DNA of 6,818 nucleotides, from assembly GCA_017616955.1 (NCBI GenBank), contig JAFZXD010000265.1, forward strand, positions 1 through 6,818, read 5' to 3'. The translations under genes and the position numbers were made by a program. Below are positions 4,947 through 6,818 of this stretch, one piece after another. Below the pieces are notes generated by a model, which had not been told where the DNA came from, made no database searches, and saw nothing but the letters and a program-made list of their open reading frames with translations. The stretch's first letter is position 1, and every line of letters begins with the position of its first letter. This DNA comes from Eubacterium sp. GTDB taxonomy: Bacteria > Bacillota > Clostridia > Lachnospirales > Lachnospiraceae.

Positions 4947-4985
4947 TATGGGAATTTTTTAAAAGAGTTAAGGAGAAATGGGAAA

Positions 4986-6818
4986 ATGAGTAAAAAAACA
5001 GGCTTTCTTTCTGTTACATTGGTAGCAGGATTAGCTACGGGATTATTAGCACCACATTATACAGGACTGACAGTAAACGCTGCACCAAGTTTAAATCCAT
5101 ATGGTACAGTTCAGGCAGAAATTGATTTTGAACGTGATATAAAAGAAGTTTATACAGAGGGAGATATTCAGGGTGTTAGTCTTGAATCAGGAAACTACTT
5201 CCAGATGAGAACTGTTAACTTCTCACAGGGAGTTTCTAGAATAGGTGTAACAGTTAAAGCTGATACTATGGGTAAGCTCGAAATACATAAGGGAGGAAAA
5301 GACGGAGAAGTTGTAGGATCTATCAAGATTAACAACACTAACGGAGAATATAAGAATTTTTCTTCACCTGTAACAGGTTTAGAGGGAACAGAGACTATCA
5401 CATTTGTACAGTCAGTAGGAAGCAGTATGGTTGACAGCTGGAATGCTGAACCGGGTGCTGTTACTGAGCAGCCGGGAGTTACTGTTGAACAGCCTGCTGT
5501 AGACGATTCAGAAAGTCGTTACGATAAGGTTGAGGCTGAGGCATGTACAAAGTCTGATAAGGCTATGACAACACCTAACAAAAAAGCTGTTATGATTACA
5601 GAAGGTGAATATATACTTGCAAAGGACGCAGATTTTTCAGAAGGACTTGCTGGTTTCTATGTAAACGCTGGATCATCAGCAGCTCAGTCATCTATGGCTA
5701 TATACATTGATGAAATAAAGGGAGATGCTCTTGCAACAATCGCAGTTACTAATAAGGATACAGCTGAACTTAGTGCAAAGTTTGCTTCAGATATAAAGGG
5801 AAAGCATGATGTATACTTTGTAGCAAAGAAGGGTATGGTAACAATTGACTCTTTGCAGGCAATTAAGGCAACTGGTGAGGTTGCATCAGAGGAGCCGGTT
5901 GTAGAAGAGCCTACATCAGAAGAGCCAGTAGTAGAAGAGCCGGTAGTAGAGCAGCCTGTAACAGGAGATACAGTAAATGCTTATGATATGGTTCAGGCAG
6001 AAGCATCTTCAGAATTCAAAAATGCTATGATATCACCTAAAAAGGATGAAGTAGCTATGCTGCCGGGTGGTTATATAGCTATAGAGAATGTTGATTTCTC
6101 AAGAAAAACTGATGGAATCTTTGTTTATACAAGAGCAGAAAAACAGCCGGGATTAAAACTGAATGTATATCTTGATGATATGAATGGCAAGCCTATTGCA
6201 ACAATTACTGCTCATGGAATGAATGCTATTAAAGAAAGTGGCGCAAGAATCACTACAGATATAACAGGAACTCATAAAGTATATATTGTATCTGATAGCG
6301 AGAATGCAAAGAATATAACAATTGATTCTTGGAAATTGTCAGAGAAAAAGACTGGAGAGCCTACATCAGAGGAACCAGTAGTAGAGCAGCCTGTAGAGGA
6401 GCCTACATCAGAAGAGCCAGTAGTAGAGCAGCCAGTATCAGGAGATACAGTAAATCCTTATGACAAGGTTGAGGCTGAGAAATGTACAAAAATTGAAAAT
6501 GGTATGAAAACACCTAGCAAGAATGCTGTACTGGTAAGAAAAGATGGATATATTTATGTAGAGAATGTAGATTTTTCAAAGGGTATTGATGGAATCTTCG
6601 TAAATGTTGAATCATCAACAAAGTCTACTATAGATGTATACCTCGATAAAATGAGCGGAAACGCACTTGCACAGATCGTTGTTACACCAGATAAAAAGAC
6701 TAATGGTGTAAAGCTTAGTTCAGATGTAAAGGGAACACATAGTGTTTACTTTGTAGTAAAAGGAGATTCTGTAACAATAGATTCTTGGTATGCTCTCCAG
6801 GGACATAAGACAGAAGAG
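4986..6818 (+). CDS. Secreted multi-CBM6 carbohydrate-binding protein, N-terminal part
   Basis: This is 611 open codons that run off the window. ATG 4986 is chosen because AGGAG (4971-4975) lies 10 bases upstream and a signal peptide follows at once: MSKKTG, hydrophobic residues 7-22, probable cleavage after VNA (30-32). Four tandem CBM6-like beta-sandwich modules follow at about 37-152, 178-293, 329-450 and 489-603. Each opens with an (N/S)xYxxVxAE motif and ends near (I/V)DSW. The middle signature, clearest in modules 3 and 4, is GYIxxENVDFS, DGIFV, VYLDxM, then THxVY. Linkers 153-177, 294-328 and 451-488 are Glu/Pro/Val-rich. Module 1 is the most divergent; module 2 has Leu290 where the others have Trp. 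CBM6-type modules bind xylan or beta-glucans on secreted enzymes. No catalytic domain is visible; one may lie beyond the window, or the protein may be a non-catalytic binding or surface protein. Confidence 0.88.
   Translation, partial: MSKKTGFLSVTLVAGLATGLLAPHYTGLTVNAAPSLNPYGTVQAEIDFERDIKEVYTEGDIQGVSLESGNYFQMRTVNFSQGVSRIGVTVKADTMGKLEIHKGGKDGEVVGSIKINNTNGEYKNFSSPVTGLEGTETITFVQSVGSSMVDSWNAEPGAVTEQPGVTVEQPAVDDSESRYDKVEAEACTKSDKAMTTPNKKAVMITEGEYILAKDADFSEGLAGFYVNAGSSAAQSSMAIYIDEIKGDALATIAVTNKDTAELSAKFASDIKGKHDVYFVAKKGMVTIDSLQAIKATGEVASEEPVVEEPTSEEPVVEEPVVEQPVTGDTVNAYDMVQAEASSEFKNAMISPKKDEVAMLPGGYIAIENVDFSRKTDGIFVYTRAEKQPGLKLNVYLDDMNGKPIATITAHGMNAIKESGARITTDITGTHKVYIVSDSENAKNITIDSWKLSEKKTGEPTSEEPVVEQPVEEPTSEEPVVEQPVSGDTVNPYDKVEAEKCTKIENGMKTPSKNAVLVRKDGYIYVENVDFSKGIDGIFVNVESSTKSTIDVYLDKMSGNALAQIVVTPDKKTNGVKLSSDVKGTHSVYFVVKGDSVTIDSWYALQGHKTEE
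5886..5975 (+). repeat. Glu/Pro linker repeat between CBM modules 2 and 3
   Basis: This encodes SEEPVVEEPTSEEPVVEEP and a VVEQPVTGDTV end. Bases 5907-5935 are identical to 6399-6427 and nearly identical to 6357-6385. CAGGAGATACAGTAAAT recurs at the end of both linkers. These short repeats could recombine and change linker length or module number. Confidence 0.85.
6354..6453 (+). repeat. Glu/Pro linker repeat between CBM modules 3 and 4
   Basis: Two tandem copies of an EPTSEEPVVEQPV unit (starting at 6357 and 6399, 42 bases apart) form this linker. The second copy shares a 29-base exact match with the module 2-3 linker. Tandem duplication within the linker is the simplest reading. Confidence 0.85.

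Noticed and set aside
5195..5401. Minus-strand open frame of 68 codons
   Set aside because: It is antisense to CBM module 1, Pro/Ser/Leu-rich and without a ribosome binding site; a shadow.
5886..6453. CRISPR-like array
   Set aside because: The repeats are in frame, irregularly spaced and encode Glu/Pro linkers; there are no unique spacers of constant size.

Overview
The window looks like chromosomal DNA of an AT-rich, low-GC Gram-positive bacterium, most likely a plant-fibre-degrading gut or rumen Clostridium relative (Lachnospiraceae such as Butyrivibrio or Pseudobutyrivibrio). This rests on the gene content: a lipoteichoic-acid-synthase-type protein, a cytoplasmic GH120-type beta-xylosidase and a large secreted multi-CBM protein. 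Strong AGGAGG ribosome binding sites, TTGACA/TATTAT promoters and tRNA genes without an encoded CCA also fit. The genus is an inference and was not tested.

Layout, left to right. (1) 1-1323: the C-terminal part of an LtaS/sulfatase-fold membrane protein, then a closely spaced GNAT acetyltransferase. (2) 1349-1668: a small stand-alone FeoA-type gene with its own candidate promoter. (3) 1743-2148: a strong promoter, a structured leader of about 100 nt, tRNA-Ser(GCU), a tRNA-like remnant, tRNA-Asn(GUU) and a Rho-independent terminator. A second, decayed tRNA-Asn copy lies just beyond the terminator. (4) 2180-2407: a non-coding gap holding an AT-rich inverted repeat and the terminator of the next gene. 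(5) 2408-4432, minus strand: a complete 674-residue right-handed beta-helix protein. I identify it as a glycoside hydrolase family 120 (GH120) beta-xylosidase, with candidate nucleophile Asp374 and acid/base Glu411. (6) 4550-4732: a promoter, tRNA-Cys(GCA) and a terminator. (7) 4733-4985: a regulatory-looking gap with three inverted repeats, a near-consensus promoter and a 5' UTR that can form two mutually exclusive hairpins. (8) 4986-6818: the first 611 codons of a secreted protein with four tandem CBM6-like modules joined by Glu/Pro-rich linkers. It is still open at the right edge.

Biologically, the right half is a small plant-polysaccharide theme. The secreted CBM protein would bind hemicellulose or another glycan outside the cell, and the cytoplasmic GH120 enzyme would split imported xylo-oligosaccharides to xylose. 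They are divergently oriented, separated by a tRNA unit and carry separate promoters, so they are not an operon. The left half is unrelated housekeeping or accessory material.

I did not find a clearly new multi-gene system. The parts most worth a second look are the control region of the CBM gene, the unusual CBM modules, the decayed tRNAs and the extra segment between the GH120 catalytic residues.
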